From NCBI GenBank assembly GCA_965243695.1, contig CBDEWC010000018.1:1-64000 (forward strand): a stretch of 64,000 nucleotides of DNA, read 5' to 3'. The first letter of the stretch is position 1, and each line of letters begins with the position of its first letter. The position numbers and the translations under genes are program-made. The stretch comes from JAKVCB01 sp965243695 (GTDB lineage Bacteria > Planctomycetota > Planctomycetia > Pirellulales > Lacipirellulaceae). Of this stretch, positions 25,592 through 35,234 are shown in pieces. The notes under the pieces were generated by a model that saw only the letters and a program-made list of their open reading frames with translations, did no database searches and was not told the origin of the DNA.

Positions 25592-27811
25592 TTAACTCCG
25601 CGACTCACGTTTGCCACCACCACCGCCACCTCGGCGTGGACGGTTGCCCTGCCCCTCGCCACGCGACCCGTTGGCACTGCCTGAGTCAGCCCCGACACTG
25701 GCCATTTGCTCATCACTGTCGGCACCCTCCTCGACGAGGGCAGCACGTCGACTCAATTTAACGCGATCTTGTTCGTCGACGGCGATTACACGAACCTTCA
25801 TCGGATCGCCAATCTTGCAAATATCATTCACACTGGAAACATACTCATCCGACAATTCACTAATGTGGCAAAGGCCATCTCGTCCAGGCAGGATCTCCAC
25901 AAAAGCGCCAAAGTCCTTGACACTGGTGACCACCCCGTCGTAGACACGACCAACTTCGATGTTCCCCGTCATCGCCTCGATACGATTGAGGGCCTGATGC
26001 ACGCCTTCATGTCCGGTTCCGGCAACTGTCACAGTGCCATCCTCGTCAACATCGACAGTCACTCCCGCAGACTCTTGAATGCTGCGGATGTTCTTGCCAC
26101 CCGGTCCGATCAACATCCCAATTTTATCAGGATCGATCTTGGTCCGTTTTAGCAGTGGTGCACTTTCGGACGTCGTCTCACGCGGGCGCGAGATGGCCGA
26201 CAACATGTTCCGAAGGATTTCCATTCGCGCCTCTCGCGACTGGGCAAGGGTCGCCCGGATAATCTCTTCACTAATCCCGTTGATCTTCAAATCGAGTTGG
26301 ATACCGGTAATCCCGTTTTGCGTTCCAGCGATTTTGAAGTCCATATCGCCGAAGTGATCTTCATCACCAAGGATATCGGTGAGCAAAACCCACTGGTCGC
26401 CCTTCTTAACCAAACCGACGGAAATGCCGGCCACTGGATTTGTGATCGGAACGCCAGCTGCCATCAATCCGAGCGTAGACCCGCAAACTGACGCCATAGA
26501 ACTGGAACCATTCGATTCCAGAATGTCAGAAATAACGCGAATCGTGTAAGGAAATTTATCATGCTCCGGCAAGACTGGGTTCACACTTCGTTCGGCAAGC
26601 ATGCCATGCCCGATTTCGCGCCGGCCCGGTCCGCGGATCGGTCGGCACTCCCCAACCGAAAACGAGGGGAAATAATAATCGAGCATGAATCGCTTGGAAT
26701 ACTCTTCGAAGAGCCCATCGACCCGTTGCTCATCGCGTCCGGTACCCAAAGTGATCGTAATCAGAGCCTGAGTCTCACCCCGTTGGAATAGTGCCGAGCC
26801 GTGCACCCGTGGAACCACATCGACCGTACATTCGATATTGCGAAGGTCTTTGTGGCCACGACCATCGGGTCGTACGCCAGCCAGGATTGCATCGCGAATG
26901 ACCTGCTCTTCGAGGTCATGCCAGGCCGTGGAAAACGCGGACCCTTCGATAGCGCCTTCGGCCTCGGGATCGGGAATTAAATCGGCCTGGGCTCGTTCCT
27001 TGACTGCAGCAGAGACTTCCGCCTGCTCCTGCTTCCCTGGAGTCGACTTGGCCGTCTTCAAATCGTCGTAATAACGTTCGCGCAGTTGGGTCAGAACGCC
27101 ATCATCTTCTGGTGGCACAACTTCCATCTTTTCAACGCCAACCTTGTCGATCAGTTCCTGCTGCATTTCGCACAATTCACGAATCACCCGGTGCGCTTCC
27201 ATAATGGCCTCAGCCATTTTGTCCTCGGGCATTTCCCGGGCGAACCCCTCGATCATGAGCACTGCATCTTGAGTTCCCGAGACGATCAAATCGAGTTCAC
27301 TGAACTCAAGTTGCTCATGGGTGGGGAACGGAACAAACTCGTCATTGACCAGGCCAAGCCTTAACGAAGCCAAGGGGCCCAAAAAGGGCAATGGCGAAAT
27401 ACCGAGCGCAGCTGCGGCCCCGTTCATTGCCAAAACGTCGCCATCATTCTGGCGATCGCTGGCCATGACAAAATTTTGGATCTGAACTTCGTCTGCAAAT
27501 CCCTCTGCAAACATAGGCCGGATAGGCCGATCAATGAGACGGGCGGTCAATGTTTCTTTGGTCGATGGTCGACCCTCTCGCTTGAGGAATCCTCCCGGAA
27601 ACTTTCCTGCGGCCGCCTGTCGCTCCCGATAGTCACAAGTGAGCGGGAAAAAATTGATCCCGGGCCGCGGTGAGCCCGTAGCCACAGCGCTCAGCGTCAA
27701 GGTTTCACCAAACTGCACCAAGACGCACCCGGCAGCCTGTTTTGCCAGTACGCCAGTTTCCATTCGAAATGTACCACTACCAATTTGTCTTTCTACACTA
27801 ATACGATTCAA
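25592..27811 (-). CDS. pnp: Polyribonucleotide nucleotidyltransferase (PNPase)
   Basis: PNPase degrades RNA 3' to 5' by phosphorolysis. Both RNase PH-like cores are present (KREGRPSTKETLTARLIDRPIRP; GLFEEYSKRFMLDYYFP), then a KH domain (IGMLIGPGGKNIRSIQE) and an S1 domain (GRVYDGVVTSVKDFGAFVEI), ending in a Gly/Arg-rich tail. No ATG fits the start; TTG 27811, ten bases after AAGGA, begins the expected NRISVERQIGSG and gives 739 residues. The longer frame would start inside a hairpin. rpsO lies just upstream, the classical arrangement. Confidence 0.93.
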   Translation of the reverse strand: MNRISVERQIGSGTFRMETGVLAKQAAGCVLVQFGETLTLSAVATGSPRPGINFFPLTCDYRERQAAAGKFPGGFLKREGRPSTKETLTARLIDRPIRPMFAEGFADEVQIQNFVMASDRQNDGDVLAMNGAAAALGISPLPFLGPLASLRLGLVNDEFVPFPTHEQLEFSELDLIVSGTQDAVLMIEGFAREMPEDKMAEAIMEAHRVIRELCEMQQELIDKVGVEKMEVVPPEDDGVLTQLRERYYDDLKTAKSTPGKQEQAEVSAAVKERAQADLIPDPEAEGAIEGSAFSTAWHDLEEQVIRDAILAGVRPDGRGHKDLRNIECTVDVVPRVHGSALFQRGETQALITITLGTGRDEQRVDGLFEEYSKRFMLDYYFPSFSVGECRPIRGPGRREIGHGMLAERSVNPVLPEHDKFPYTIRVISDILESNGSSSMASVCGSTLGLMAAGVPITNPVAGISVGLVKKGDQWVLLTDILGDEDHFGDMDFKIAGTQNGITGIQLDLKINGISEEIIRATLAQSREARMEILRNMLSAISRPRETTSESAPLLKRTKIDPDKIGMLIGPGGKNIRSIQESAGVTVDVDEDGTVTVAGTGHEGVHQALNRIEAMTGNIEVGRVYDGVVTSVKDFGAFVEILPGRDGLCHISELSDEYVSSVNDICKIGDPMKVRVIAVDEQDRVKLSRRAALVEEGADSDEQMASVGADSGSANGSRGEGQGNRPRRGGGGGGKRESRS

Positions 27812-27919
27812 GGGAATTCTTTCCTTCAATGCGAGTTTGACCACTAAAGCTGGAGATGCCGACCGCTCGATCGCAGACCCTTCGGAAGACCATGACAAGC
27901 TATGCCGATTGCACAACCA

Positions 27920-27969
27920 CCTGGCCAAATTTCAATCTGTTGGCCAGGAAGAGCGGCACGAAATGCCGC
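27920..27969 (-). promoter_or_regulatory. Two consecutive hairpins in the pnp leader
   Basis: CCTGGCCAA pairs with TTGGCCAGG (27920-27948, 11-base loop) and GCGGCA pairs with TGCCGC (27953-27969, 5-base loop). They stand 110-160 bases before the pnp start, between rpsO and pnp. In enterobacteria a hairpin in this place is cut by RNase III and mediates pnp autoregulation; the same role here is inference. Confidence 0.5.
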
Positions 27970-28051
27970 AACCATGGCGCCGAAGCAGCCCAATAAGGCG
28001 TTAACAGGTACGACCCACTCCGCCCACGAAAGAGACCCTTAGCAGGTCCAC

Positions 28052-28174
28052 TTGGATTCGCCAGTTCAGAACACAGCCGCCGAAGAGGCCTTTGCAGAAC
28101 TGTGGCAAGAAATCGGGTTTGTTCTTTTTGACAACCGACCCGCCTACATGCACTGCACCGCCAGCGAACAATAG
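28052..28174 (+). CDS. Possible 40-residue peptide, unrecognised
   Basis: A TTG-initiated frame runs to TAG 28172-28174, two bases short of the end of rpsO on the other strand. The peptide (starting LDSPVQNTAAEEAF, then AELWQEIGFVLFDN) has an ordinary amphipathic composition unlike random shadow frames, and AGCAGG lies a few bases before the start. It may be a remnant of a larger gene or chance. Low confidence. Confidence 0.2.
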   Translation: MDSPVQNTAAEEAFAELWQEIGFVLFDNRPAYMHCTASEQ

Positions 28175-28175
28175 C

Positions 28176-28445
28176 CTACTTTCGAATCTCTAAACGTTTT
28201 AAGAGGTCGAGATACAGGGTGGGATTCATCCGTTTGACATAGTCGAGCAACCTGCGACGCCGACTCACCATTCTCAGCAAACCACGCCGACTGGCATAGT
28301 CCTTGGGACATTCCCGCATGTGCTCCGTCATCCGGCTGATTCGACTGGTAAGCAGCGCAATTTGAACTTCTGGTGAACCTGTATCGGACGTCGCGCGCCC
28401 GAATTCACCAACTAGCTGCTCTTTTCGTTCTTTGGTTAATGCCAT
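28176..28445 (-). CDS. rpsO: 30S ribosomal protein S15
   Basis: The 89-residue frame is the full S15, which binds 16S rRNA and the S6/S18 pair. Typical segments are GDTGSPEVQIALLT (here SDTGSPEVQIALLT), HMRECPKDYASRRGLLRMV and RRRLLDYVKRMNPTLYLDLLKRL. ATG 28445 follows AAGAGGA. It is the first gene before pnp. Confidence 0.97.
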   Translation of the reverse strand: MALTKERKEQLVGEFGRATSDTGSPEVQIALLTSRISRMTEHMRECPKDYASRRGLLRMVSRRRRLLDYVKRMNPTLYLDLLKRLEIRK

Positions 28446-28850
28446 TTGGATCCTCTTACCCAGTGCCTTCGACCCCGCTTCGTTGGTTTCGCAACGGGGC
28501 GAGCACCAATCTCCTAAATTACTACATCTCCTAAATTACTACAGTCAAAACTCTTACCAACATAACCTACAAAAAAAACGACACTTCTCACATCTAGTCT
28601 GCCGCTATCACAACTTTCTCAGTGTACGGGGTTTAAACTCGCCTGCAACCGCAAATCCCTTGCCTGGGGCCGTAATTTTCAGCCCACCAGTCTCCTGGGG
28701 GCCCATGCCCGTCCGACCAACCGGCGGACTTCCCATCCGCTCGAACTGATCTCGGGTGAAATGCCATTCTCCAACGATGGCTGAGGCCAGTTTTTTCCGG
28801 CATTATCCGTTAAACGACCATCCACTCCGAGCAACGTCTCGCAGAACCTG
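28446..28850. other. Intergenic region upstream of rpsO
   Basis: About 400 bases with no gene. It holds the rpsO promoter region, with a 17-base tandem duplication, and the 3' flank of the desaturase gene. Confidence 0.5.
28509..28542. repeat. 17-bp perfect tandem duplication upstream of rpsO
   Basis: ATCTCCTAAATTACTAC occurs twice without a gap, 64-97 bases before the rpsO start codon. It is AT-rich against its surroundings and lies where the promoter or leader should be. Confidence 0.9.
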
Positions 28851-29855
28851 CTAGGCCGGTTTTGTGCCGTGGGGAATGTCTCGGAGCCGCACCACATCCC
28901 AGACCAGGCCAAACTTTTCCATCACCCAGATTGCGTAATAGGTAGGATCGAACTCCCACCAGCGGTGCGCCTGGCTAGCAACGTGTTGGTAGGCATGGTG
29001 GTTATTGTGCCACCCCTCGCCGAACGCCAGAAAACCGACCCACCAATTGTTGCGGCTATCATCGGTCGTCTCGTAACGGCGAGAGCCCCATAGATGGGTT
29101 GCCGAATTGACGAACCAGGTAATGTGAAGGACATAAACCATGCGAACCCCCGTACCCCACAGGAGCATCGAAAGACCACCTTGCCATCCTCCCAGGCCGA
29201 TGGCTGTGCCATAATACCCAAGACCATAAAGGGCCAATCCCAAAATGATATGGGAAGGCAAAAAGAGGTAGTGCATGATCATCATCATTTTATCTTTGCG
29301 AAGATCAGGAGCGTACTTCTCAATGACCAGATGGTCCCACTTGCGGCCAAAATTTGGCATAAACCAAAACATATGGCTCCACCATTTTCCATCCCGTGGC
29401 GAGTGGGGATCTCCCTCTTTATCACTATAAACATGATGCTGGCGATGGTGAGCAACCCAGGTTAAAGCGGAACCTTCACCCGACAAGCCCCCCAGAAAAG
29501 CCAGGGTCCAACGAATGATGGGAAATGTTTTGAAACTACCGTGGGTCAACAGGCGATGATAACCCATACAAACCCCAAACATCCCCGTCATCGGAATCAG
29601 AATCAAGCAGACCAACAGGCCCTGCCAACTGTAGTAGAACGGGGCAATTACCGCAAAAACGTGAACCATAACAATCCATACTACGACTGGCCAATTCAGT
29701 CCCCGGCCCCATAGTTGCGGGGAATTGGCACGAAGTAGTGGGGCCAATTGTTCGATGGTGTTCGGTGTTGTCGAATCAGGATCAACGGCCGGTACAGATG
29801 GCCTGTCCAAACTTCGATCCCTTCGTGTTACCGGAGATTGAACATCGGTGCTCAT
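28851..29855 (-). CDS. Acyl-CoA/acyl-lipid delta-9 desaturase
   Basis: The 334-residue membrane enzyme carries the three His boxes of the di-iron desaturases: HRLLTH, HHRQHH and HNNHHAYQH. Four or more hydrophobic helices surround them (WPVVVWIVMVHVFAVIAPF; LLVCLILIPMTGMFGVCMGY). It introduces a cis double bond into saturated acyl chains, adjusting membrane fluidity. ATG 29855 is used; the TTG three codons earlier is unlikely. Located between comEC and rpsO on the same strand. Confidence 0.93.
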   Translation of the reverse strand: MSTDVQSPVTRRDRSLDRPSVPAVDPDSTTPNTIEQLAPLLRANSPQLWGRGLNWPVVVWIVMVHVFAVIAPFYYSWQGLLVCLILIPMTGMFGVCMGYHRLLTHGSFKTFPIIRWTLAFLGGLSGEGSALTWVAHHRQHHVYSDKEGDPHSPRDGKWWSHMFWFMPNFGRKWDHLVIEKYAPDLRKDKMMMIMHYLFLPSHIILGLALYGLGYYGTAIGLGGWQGGLSMLLWGTGVRMVYVLHITWFVNSATHLWGSRRYETTDDSRNNWWVGFLAFGEGWHNNHHAYQHVASQAHRWWEFDPTYYAIWVMEKFGLVWDVVRLRDIPHGTKPA

Positions 29856-30158
29856 AGAAAACAACTGCCTCTTTCAATGGATGGGGATTACCGCGGAACG
29901 AATCTGCATGTCCACCTCGATCCGCCCAGAACTGTTCCATCAGGTATGAAATGACAAACCAAAGTCGGTTTGTTTTAACCGGTCAGTTTGTCTCGGCCAC
30001 TCTGGTTCCGCCAAATGGTTCGAAACCTGCCTAACAGCGGGAGGGAAATCTGCATCTTGCTCTTGGTTAAGCATAAGGGGATTGTCAGAGGATGACTAGC
30101 CCACGCGGGGCCTACCGATAAATTCGACGCTCTTCGTCAGAACCCGCAAATTCATCCC
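29856..30158. other. Intergenic region between comEC and desaturase
   Basis: About 300 bases without a gene. It should contain the desaturase promoter; a direct GGTTTGT/CGGTTTG-type repeat is seen near 29960-29985 but no clear -35/-10 pair. Confidence 0.35.
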
Positions 30159-32741
30159 TTATTCACGGTTTGGATTGGGGAATTCGCTACCCATACACGA
30201 TTTTGCACCATGCCAACAGGACACCTGGATGGCTCCATTGGGCTCGACCACAACTTCAATCGCACCCTCCTGGTCGGTCTGGAACACCTCCGCCCCAGAT
30301 TGCTCGTAAATAGCAACGGTTGGTTCGGTACCACGGTGACTACCACCGCTAATCACGACCCATTCAGGGGTACACCAGGCCGCAAATCGGGATGGAGCAC
30401 TGTGCCGACTGCCATGATGAGGGGCCAATAACACGTTGCAATCATAGGGTGGGGTGGCAATCACGGTCTCCAAGCCAAAGGCCTCCAAATCACCTGGCAG
30501 CAACAGGCGACGACCTGCAAATTCAATCGCCAAGGTAATACTATTGGCATTGTCGCTCCCAACCACCCCTTCGGGGGGTGGATGAATGACCTCCACTTGG
30601 ACCCCGGGACCAACGGTGAGACGATCTCCCGATGCAACCTCCCGGACGGGAATGCGATGTTCCGCCAGGAGTTCCCTTAGTTGGTCCGGGGCCGGAGTGT
30701 CACCACCCCGGTTGGCAACGGACTCGAACATGGCAGGGGAAACATAAACTGCTCCCACAGGAAACCGCCGCAACAAATCTGGTACCGCATTAAAGTGGTC
30801 AACATCGGCGTGTGACAAAATAATTCCGTCCACACGTCGGATCCCGGTTTCCCAGAGGTAAGTCGCGATCGTCTGGGCAGCGTACTCGGGCGATCCCAGC
30901 GACCCTGCGTCGTAGAGGATTGTTGCACCACTGGGCATTCTCAAGCAAACACAACCGCCATGCCCAACCGACACAAAACCACATTCGAGTTTTCCCCCGG
31001 TACGGCAGTGGAACGATGCGAGAGTTGCCCCCAGCGTCACCCACAGACAAAACGCACCCAGTTGCCACCGCAGGGGCAACCATTTCTTGCTGGAAACGAC
31101 CATCCAAATCAACAACCCAAGATAAAATCCAGTCGTCCACCAAGTTGCGGGACCGATGACCCAAAAATGACCCCCGGGCACCGCTTCGGCGCAATCAATG
31201 ACTCTCTCTAAAGCGAATATCGCATGATCACAAACCCAGCCACAAAAGCCTGCCAGGGGGGGTAACAAAAGACTGCAAAGAAGTAACGCAAAACCGCTCA
31301 ACAGAACTGCCGTGATCAATGGCCACACAAATGGGCTGATCAAGATCGCCACTGGCGTGACGACGTGAAACTGCTGCATGACCAGGGGTAACGCGACAAG
31401 CCAGACCGATAAAGTGGCCAAAAGTAAACACCCATTCCAGCGTACCAACTGCACTGCCACCCGCGCTGGCCAGGGGCGCGAGGCATGTACAAGCCGTCTC
31501 ACCGGGTCTTTGGCGCGCTGTTTTTGCTGATCAGCAAACCGGCTACCAAACACGATCAGGGTTGCCACTGCCAAAAAACTGAGTTGCGGGCCAACCCCAA
31601 AAAGATCGCTTGGGTTGAACGCCAGCACAACCAAACCAGCTGCAGCGAGCGAGTTGACAGCAACCACGCGTCGTCCCGTTCCCGCAGCGAGACAAATCAA
31701 TACCGCCAGCACGGCGGCCCGGACAACTGGAGGACGAGCCCCAGCGACCAGGGCATAAAAGACAACCAGCACAACAATCACCGCCAGGGCGGTTCGCCTC
31801 GGAAGGAGCCCCAGATTCTTAATGCCAAGCAACCCTAAAACCAGAATTCCCAAATGCAATCCCGAAACGACGAGCAGATGAACCGTTCCAGTCGTGATGT
31901 AGCGGTTCACGGTCTCCCGTGAGACCGCGTCGCGCTGGCCGAGCAAGATCGCGTTTGCCAAGGGGACACGATGGGGATTCAGGTAGCGGCGCAGCTGCTC
32001 TTCACCCGATGCGCGAACGGAATCCAACCATCGGCCGATTGAAAAGACCGCTGCTGAGCGCAACGTTTTTACGCAATCGGGCGAATTGCTTACCAGGCGG
32101 CTTAAGCAACGGTGGGCTCGGGCGTGGCTGGCAAAGTCAAACTCTCCTGGATTCTTTGGAGTCGCGGTTTTTTGCAACTGGCCAAAGACTCGCAAACGGT
32201 CACCCGCGGAAACCTTGACGAGCTGACCACCAACGGTCAGTTGACAAACTCCACTCACAGGAGACCATCCCGTGCCATCTCGCAGTGCAACTGCGCGAAC
32301 CCACAACCGACTGCGACACTGACTGGGAATCGCGCGATAGGGTGATTGCGGAGGCGCCGGCAGTAGAGAGGGACTTTCCAACGCCAAAACTTCCAGGCAG
32401 GCGGGCCTAAAATGTTGGTCCGCAAACCTGGAAATGTCCGCTCGCGCAAAGGTATGCCACTGCAAATGGTGCCACGCCCCGCCGGTTGCCGCGACCGACA
32501 GCAACAGCATCAGTGTAGCCCCCGCCAGCCACCTGCGGCGCCACGCTACCAACCAGCAACACCAGCAGATCAGCGCCGCCAACCACCAACCAGCAAAGGG
32601 AAAGGGAGGATTCTCCCCGAACACCGCTAACAGGCCGTAGCGGTCAAGCAAAATACCGACGCAGAATGCTAGCAGTGCCACCACCAGGGGCTGGTAGGTC
32701 CAAGGGGCCAAGCACCGACTTGTATCGGTGGGCGGTGCCAT
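30159..32741 (-). CDS. comEC: ComEC/Rec2-family DNA uptake channel
   Basis: The 860-residue protein moves single-stranded DNA across the inner membrane during transformation. The N-terminal part has several helices, followed by the ComEC core with HLLVVSGLHLGILVLGLLG and ARPPVVRAAVLAVLICLAAG. The C-terminus is a metallo-beta-lactamase domain with SHADVDHFNAVPD and APHHGSRHS. The usual DVGQGD at the domain start is SVGHGGC. ATG 32741 begins the first conserved helix; longer starts are possible. Together with the prepilin-peptidase-like gene it hints at competence, but pilus genes are not in the window. Confidence 0.92.
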   Translation of the reverse strand: MAPPTDTSRCLAPWTYQPLVVALLAFCVGILLDRYGLLAVFGENPPFPFAGWWLAALICWCCWLVAWRRRWLAGATLMLLLSVAATGGAWHHLQWHTFARADISRFADQHFRPACLEVLALESPSLLPAPPQSPYRAIPSQCRSRLWVRAVALRDGTGWSPVSGVCQLTVGGQLVKVSAGDRLRVFGQLQKTATPKNPGEFDFASHARAHRCLSRLVSNSPDCVKTLRSAAVFSIGRWLDSVRASGEEQLRRYLNPHRVPLANAILLGQRDAVSRETVNRYITTGTVHLLVVSGLHLGILVLGLLGIKNLGLLPRRTALAVIVVLVVFYALVAGARPPVVRAAVLAVLICLAAGTGRRVVAVNSLAAAGLVVLAFNPSDLFGVGPQLSFLAVATLIVFGSRFADQQKQRAKDPVRRLVHASRPWPARVAVQLVRWNGCLLLATLSVWLVALPLVMQQFHVVTPVAILISPFVWPLITAVLLSGFALLLCSLLLPPLAGFCGWVCDHAIFALERVIDCAEAVPGGHFWVIGPATWWTTGFYLGLLIWMVVSSKKWLPLRWQLGAFCLWVTLGATLASFHCRTGGKLECGFVSVGHGGCVCLRMPSGATILYDAGSLGSPEYAAQTIATYLWETGIRRVDGIILSHADVDHFNAVPDLLRRFPVGAVYVSPAMFESVANRGGDTPAPDQLRELLAEHRIPVREVASGDRLTVGPGVQVEVIHPPPEGVVGSDNANSITLAIEFAGRRLLLPGDLEAFGLETVIATPPYDCNVLLAPHHGSRHSAPSRFAAWCTPEWVVISGGSHRGTEPTVAIYEQSGAEVFQTDQEGAIEVVVEPNGAIQVSCWHGAKSCMGSEFPNPNRE

Positions 32742-33104
32742 CTTGTGAGGACTGGCCACCATGGAAAGACCCGTCGGCAAAGGAAGAAGCAAACAAAAAA
32801 AGAAAAACCCGGCTACTACCCAGCGACTCTGATTGTAACCTTTGTGCCCCATGCAGCCAGTAAACTGGGTAGTTTGCCGCTCGCTCTTTACCGAATGCGC
32901 CCCGACTTCCAATGGCTGCCCCGCAGAACCGGATGGTACGCGGATGCGTACCGGAGTAAGATGGCCCGCCAATCCCGCCTCCGTGGGCCGAATTCCGTGG
33001 GCCGAATGTTGACGACAGCTATCCTACCCGAGGGGGGGGTATCACGCGTCACGGTCAAGGCCTTCATCCTTTGAGTCCCAACCCCATCTCCTGGAGGGAT
33101 GACC
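32742..33104. other. Divergent promoter region, comEC / S9 peptidase
   Basis: About 360 bases between divergent starts, though the 5' part may still be comEC leader. It includes a 14-base tandem duplication and a GGTACGCGGATGCGTACC inverted repeat at 32935-32952. No gene is supported. Confidence 0.45.
32980..33007. repeat. 14-bp perfect tandem duplication
   Basis: TCCGTGGGCCGAAT occurs twice without a gap, about 100-125 bases before the S9 peptidase start and within the divergent region facing comEC. Confidence 0.85.
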
Positions 33105-35234
33105 ATGTTTACGCGGTCACTTGCCACATTTTCGGAATTTGGCCTCTGGATTCTGGTGCTGCTTTTTTTGTGCGCCGGATGCACGTCGGAGGTCGCGTCC
33201 AAGAATACTCATAACGATCTCGCTGCTGGATCGACTACTTTGAAAGAGTCCAATATGTCTGACATCCCGTTAATCCCCCGTAACGTCTTGTTCGGCAATC
33301 CGGAGCGGGCCCAGGCTCGCATCAGCCCTGACGGCCACTGGCTCAGTTTTCTGGCACCCGTGGACGGAGTCCTCAACATTTGGGCCGGACCCGTTGAGGA
33401 TCCTGCCAGTGCACGACCGGTGACCAATGACACCGATCAGGGGATACGCAATCACCGATGGGCTTTCGACGGCCAGCACGTCCTCTACTCGCAAGACAAG
33501 GACGGAAACGAAAACTGGCACATCTATGCGACAGACGTCGAAACCAAGAAAACCAAAGACCTCACTCCCATCGAGGGAGTGCACGCCCGCATTCAGGAGA
33601 TCAGTGAACAATATCCGGATGAAATCCTGGTCGGATTGAATGACCGCAATCCTCAACTGCACGATATCTGGCGGGTGAACATCAAGACCGGTGAAAAAGA
33701 ACTCCTCCAGCAGAATGAAGGAGTGGCCGGCTATGTCACTGATGACGATTTCCGAGTGCGGATGAACATCAACTACACACCTGCCGGCGGGCAGGTCTGG
33801 CAGATTCTTGAGGGAGATGGTGAGAATCGGCAATGGAAGGAATTTATGACCTTCGGGCCTGAGGATGCGATGACCAGCGGACCAGCCGGCTTCGACAAGT
33901 CGGGAAAGACGCTTTACTACGAAGATAGTCGCGATCGCAATACGGCCGGTCTCTTCACACTCCAACTGGATGGTGGCGAACCTCAACTGGTCGCCGAAGA
34001 TCCGAAGGCCGACGTGGGAAGTGTGCTGATTCATCCAACTGAAAAGCATATCCAGGCGGTTTCGTTCACCTTTGACCGCCGTAAGTGGAAGGTGCTTGAT
34101 GACTCCATTGCTGACGATTTTGCTTACCTCCAAGACCTCGAAGACGGCGAATTCTTGATCACCAGTCGCACCCGAGACGACAGCCAATGGACCGTCGCGT
34201 ACATCCTGGACGACGGCCCGGTGAAATTCTATCGGTACGAGCGAACACCCCAGCGGAAAGCTACCTACTTGTTCAGCAATCGCGATGACCTGGATGATTA
34301 TCCACTGGTTAAAATGCACTCGCCGGTCATTTCGAGCCGTGACGGTCTGGACCTGGTCTGCTACCTCTCACTTCCTCCCGGCACCGATCCCGATGGTGAC
34401 GGTCGTCCAAACGTACCCGTCCCATTGATCCTCGATGTTCATGGAGGGCCCTGGTCTCGCGATGGCTGGGGACTGAATCCGTACCATCAATGGTTTGCGA
34501 ATCGAGGGTATGCAGTCTTAAGTGTTAACTACCGAGGCTCGACAGGCTTCGGCAAAGAATTCCTGAACGCAGCTGATGGCGAGTGGGCTGGAAAGATGCA
34601 CGACGATTTGCTGGATGCCGTAGAGTGGGCAACGGCTGAGAAAATTGCGATCCCCGAAAAAATATGCATCTACGGTGGCAGCTATGGAGGCTACGCAACC
34701 CTCGTCGGGCTGACCTTCACACCCGAGGTCTTCTCCTGTGGCGTGGACATTGTCGGCCCCTCCAATCTGGTCACCCTCATGGAAAACGCCCCCGCTTACT
34801 GGGCCCCCTTCATGCCTGTCATGAAACGCCGTGTCGGAGATTGGGAAACAGAGGAGGGGAAAGCCGCATTACTGCAGCGCTCGCCCTTGACTCGAGTCGA
34901 CCAAATCACACGCCCATTACTCATTGCCCAGGGAGCGAATGACCCACGAGTGACTCAACTGGAAGCCGACCAAATCGTCGCTTCGATGAACCAAAAGGAG
35001 ATCCCGGTAACCTACGTACTCTACCCGGATGAAGGGCATGGATTTCGACGACCCGAAAATCGCAAATCCTTCAACGCCGTCACCGAAGCGTTTCTGGCCG
35101 AACACTTGGGAGGCCGGTTCCAAGCGGTCGATCAAGATTTTGTTGACGCCTCCATCTCCGTACCCAGCGGTGCTGACGGCGTACCGGGCCTGAGTGCAGC
35201 ACTTGCTGCCGAACAGTCCCGGCAATCGAATTAG
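33105..35234 (+). CDS. S9-family prolyl oligopeptidase-type lipoprotein
   Basis: The 709-residue protein starts with a lipoprotein signal (lipobox LCAGC). A WD/TolB-like propeller of about 350 residues follows (ARISPDGHWLSF; IRNHRWAFDGQHVLYSQD), then an alpha/beta hydrolase with Ser526 in GGSYGGYA, Asp613 in GANDPRVT and His645 in DEGHGF. ATG 33105 is chosen over 33099 because GGAGG lies one base before the latter but seven before the former. It probably cleaves peptides in the periplasm. Monocistronic; a terminator-like hairpin lies about 200 bases downstream. Confidence 0.93.
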   Translation: MFTRSLATFSEFGLWILVLLFLCAGCTSEVASKNTHNDLAAGSTTLKESNMSDIPLIPRNVLFGNPERAQARISPDGHWLSFLAPVDGVLNIWAGPVEDPASARPVTNDTDQGIRNHRWAFDGQHVLYSQDKDGNENWHIYATDVETKKTKDLTPIEGVHARIQEISEQYPDEILVGLNDRNPQLHDIWRVNIKTGEKELLQQNEGVAGYVTDDDFRVRMNINYTPAGGQVWQILEGDGENRQWKEFMTFGPEDAMTSGPAGFDKSGKTLYYEDSRDRNTAGLFTLQLDGGEPQLVAEDPKADVGSVLIHPTEKHIQAVSFTFDRRKWKVLDDSIADDFAYLQDLEDGEFLITSRTRDDSQWTVAYILDDGPVKFYRYERTPQRKATYLFSNRDDLDDYPLVKMHSPVISSRDGLDLVCYLSLPPGTDPDGDGRPNVPVPLILDVHGGPWSRDGWGLNPYHQWFANRGYAVLSVNYRGSTGFGKEFLNAADGEWAGKMHDDLLDAVEWATAEKIAIPEKICIYGGSYGGYATLVGLTFTPEVFSCGVDIVGPSNLVTLMENAPAYWAPFMPVMKRRVGDWETEEGKAALLQRSPLTRVDQITRPLLIAQGANDPRVTQLEADQIVASMNQKEIPVTYVLYPDEGHGFRRPENRKSFNAVTEAFLAEHLGGRFQAVDQDFVDASISVPSGADGVPGLSAALAAEQSRQSN

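Larger units (their letters stand above)
27812..28175. other. rpsO-pnp intercistronic region
   Basis: This 364-base gap contains two hairpins and a 40-codon open frame on the plus strand (28052-28174, described separately). No other gene is apparent. Confidence 0.5.

Noticed and set aside
30005..30045. tRNA-like GGTTCGAAACC segment
   Set aside because: The flanking bases do not form a T-arm stem or acceptor stem, and no anticodon arm can be drawn.
33270..34319. 349-residue minus-strand open frame
   Set aside because: Antisense of the S9 peptidase propeller, whose active-site motifs are intact on the plus strand.
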